Source: Vibrio sp. 16 (lineage in GTDB: Bacteria; Pseudomonadota; Gammaproteobacteria; Enterobacterales; Vibrionaceae). Taken from it: a stretch of DNA of 64,000 nucleotides. The translations under genes were made by a program, and so were the position numbers. The stretch's first letter is position 1, and the number at the start of each line of letters is the position of its first letter. This document shows, piece by piece, positions 62,750 to 64,000 of the stretch. The notes under the pieces were generated by a model that searched no databases, was not told the DNA's origin, and worked only from the letters and a program-made list of their open reading frames with translations. The stretch covers positions 2,542,001 through 2,606,000 of the forward strand of contig NZ_OY808997.1 in NCBI RefSeq assembly GCF_963681195.1, read 5' to 3'.

Positions 62750-64000
62750 CTACGCTTTGGAGTACACGTCCCTATCACCTAACCAGCGGTCAATAATCGC
62801 TGCAGCGTTGTCAGGGTAATGGTCGTGTATATGGCGAGCGATACGTTGCACTTCAGGAATTAAGCGCTGATCGCGCACTAAGTCTGCAATCTTGAAATCC
62901 GCTATGCCCGTTTGTTTGGTACCTAATAACTCACCTGGGCCTCGAATCTCTAAATCACGCTGTGCAATCACAAAGCCATCGTTACTTTCACGCAGCACGG
63001 CTAGGCGCTTTTGCGCGGTTTTCGATAGGGGTGAATGGTAGAGCAGCACACAATGGCTGGCAACGCTGCCTCGACCTACACGACCACGCAGCTGGTGCAA
63101 CTGCGCCAAACCCAAGCGCTCGGGGTTTTCGATGATCATCAAGCTAGAGTTAGGCACATCAACGCCAACTTCAATCACCGTTGTGGCAACCAGCAGGTGT
63201 AGTTTGTTGTCTTTGAAATCCTGCATCACAGCTTGTTTCTCTGCCGGCTTCATGCGGCCGTGGACCAAGCCAATCTTCACGTCTGGCAATTTACGTTGTA
63301 GCTCCTCGGCGGTATCAGCAGCAGCTTGAGCCTCTAACACCTCAGATTCATCAATTAATGTGCACACCCAATACGCTTGCTTACCCTCGTTGAGGCAGGC
63401 ATTTCTGACTCGCTCAACAATATCGTCTCGTTTTGTATCGGGAATGGCGACGGTTTGAATTGGCGTCCTGCCTGGTGGGAGTTCATCAATGACTGATGTC
63501 TCGAGATCCGCATAAGCGGTCATCGCCAAGGTGCGCGGGATCGGTGTCGCTGTCATGATCAACTGGTGCGGGTAGGTCCCTTGTTTTTCGCCTTTTTCAC
63601 GCAGTTCAAGACGTTGATGAACGCCAAATCGGTGTTGTTCATCAATGATGACTAACGCGAGATGATCAAAAGCAACATGTTCTTGAAAGAGCGCGTGAGT
63701 GCCGACCACCATTTGCGCTTCGCCGCTGGCAATGCGAGCTAACTCGGCCTCTTTGGCTTTGCCTTTTAGTTTGCCCGCCAGCCAGCCAACCTTGATGCCC
63801 ATGGGTTCAAACCAGTTAGCAAAGTTGATTGCGTGCTGCTCTGCGAGAAGCTCAGTTGGCGCCATAAGAGCGACTTGATAGCCGTGCTCAAGAGCGCGCA
63901 CTGCAGCTAAAGCAGCGACTAAGGTTTTACCTGAGCCAACGTCGCCTTGCACCAAGCGCATCATCGGGTGGGGCTTAGCCAAATCTTGTTCTATCTCGCC
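62750..64000 (-). CDS. recG: ATP-dependent DNA helicase RecG (C-terminal part, cut by window edge)
   Basis: 416 residues of the C-terminal part are visible; the start lies beyond position 64000. The frame remains open to the edge. The motifs are those of RecG: Walker A GDVGSGKT (motif I), APTELLAEQHA (Ia), DEQHRFGVHQR (II, DEQH type), TATPIPRTLAM (III), ATTVIEVGVDVPN (V) and QLRGRVGRG (VI). RecG (about 690 residues in relatives) remodels stalled forks and Holliday junctions. The apparent internal start at 63982 is a Leu codon within the gene and not a true start. Confidence 0.96.
   Translation of the reverse strand, partial: GEIEQDLAKPHPMMRLVQGDVGSGKTLVAALAAVRALEHGYQVALMAPTELLAEQHAINFANWFEPMGIKVGWLAGKLKGKAKEAELARIASGEAQMVVGTHALFQEHVAFDHLALVIIDEQHRFGVHQRLELREKGEKQGTYPHQLIMTATPIPRTLAMTAYADLETSVIDELPPGRTPIQTVAIPDTKRDDIVERVRNACLNEGKQAYWVCTLIDESEVLEAQAAADTAEELQRKLPDVKIGLVHGRMKPAEKQAVMQDFKDNKLHLLVATTVIEVGVDVPNSSLMIIENPERLGLAQLHQLRGRVGRGSVASHCVLLYHSPLSKTAQKRLAVLRESNDGFVIAQRDLEIRGPGELLGTKQTGIADFKIADLVRDQRLIPEVQRIARHIHDHYPDNAAAIIDRWLGDRDVYSKA

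Overview
The window is chromosomal DNA of a gammaproteobacterium of the family Vibrionaceae, most likely the genus Vibrio. The 16S sequence, a 16S-23S spacer carrying tRNA-Glu, tRNA-Lys and tRNA-Val, a complete Eps type II secretion operon directly upstream of envZ, and the wording of the proteins all point there. I cannot name the species. The content is almost entirely conserved core genome. I see no prophage, integron, insertion sequence, CRISPR array or toxin-antitoxin module.

Layout: 0.2-1.7 kb carries a Spo0M-like arrestin-fold protein and a hemolysin III/TrhA membrane protein. 1.7-7.5 kb (minus strand) is def-fmt-rsmB-trkA-trkH. 7.6-10.9 kb (plus) is a LysM protein, dprA, smg and the zinc-finger protein YrdD. 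10.9-12.5 kb (minus) is purEK with a recognisable PurR-controlled promoter. 12.7-15.4 kb (plus) is tsaC-hemF-aroE-yrdB, meeting yrdA (minus). 16-22 kb is a full rRNA operon with two promoters, boxA elements, three spacer tRNAs and a distal tRNA-Ser.

22-30.3 kb (minus) holds a frameshifted periplasmic binding-protein gene, a Cache-HAMP-GGDEF-EAL protein, ntrC, ntrB, a DUF4124 protein and glnA. glnA has a sigma-54 promoter and NtrC enhancer sites, so this is a nearly complete nitrogen-control locus. typA/bipA diverges from glnA. 32.6-38.1 kb holds an NadR-like ATPase, a DUF2959 lipoprotein, yihY, dtd, a YiiD-type acetyltransferase-hotdog fusion and an AsmA-family protein. 38.2-41.5 kb (minus) is pckA and hslR-hslO. 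41.7-53 kb (plus) is the twelve-gene epsCDEFGHIJKLMN operon. 53-55.2 kb (minus) is ompR-envZ, with a terminator-like hairpin between the two genes. 55.3-62.7 kb is greB, tex, a hypothetical gene, bioH, comF/gntX, nfuA, nudE and cysQ. The right edge cuts recG.

Gene order is close to two segments of the E. coli map: trkA-rsmB-fmt-def-dprA-smg-yrdD-tsaC-aroE-yrdB-yrdA-rrn, and hslR-hslO-pckA / envZ-ompR-greB-tex-bioH-gntX-nfuA. Here purEK and hemF sit inside the first, and the Eps operon sits inside the second.

The observations most worth a second look are: the single-base frameshift in the binding-protein gene; the GGDEF domain that keeps its signature but lacks the usual metal-binding Asp; the intrinsic terminator between ompR and envZ; the sigma-54/NtrC architecture of glnA; and an unassigned 156-residue protein near 58.5 kb. 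I found no convincing evidence of a wholly new multi-gene system.
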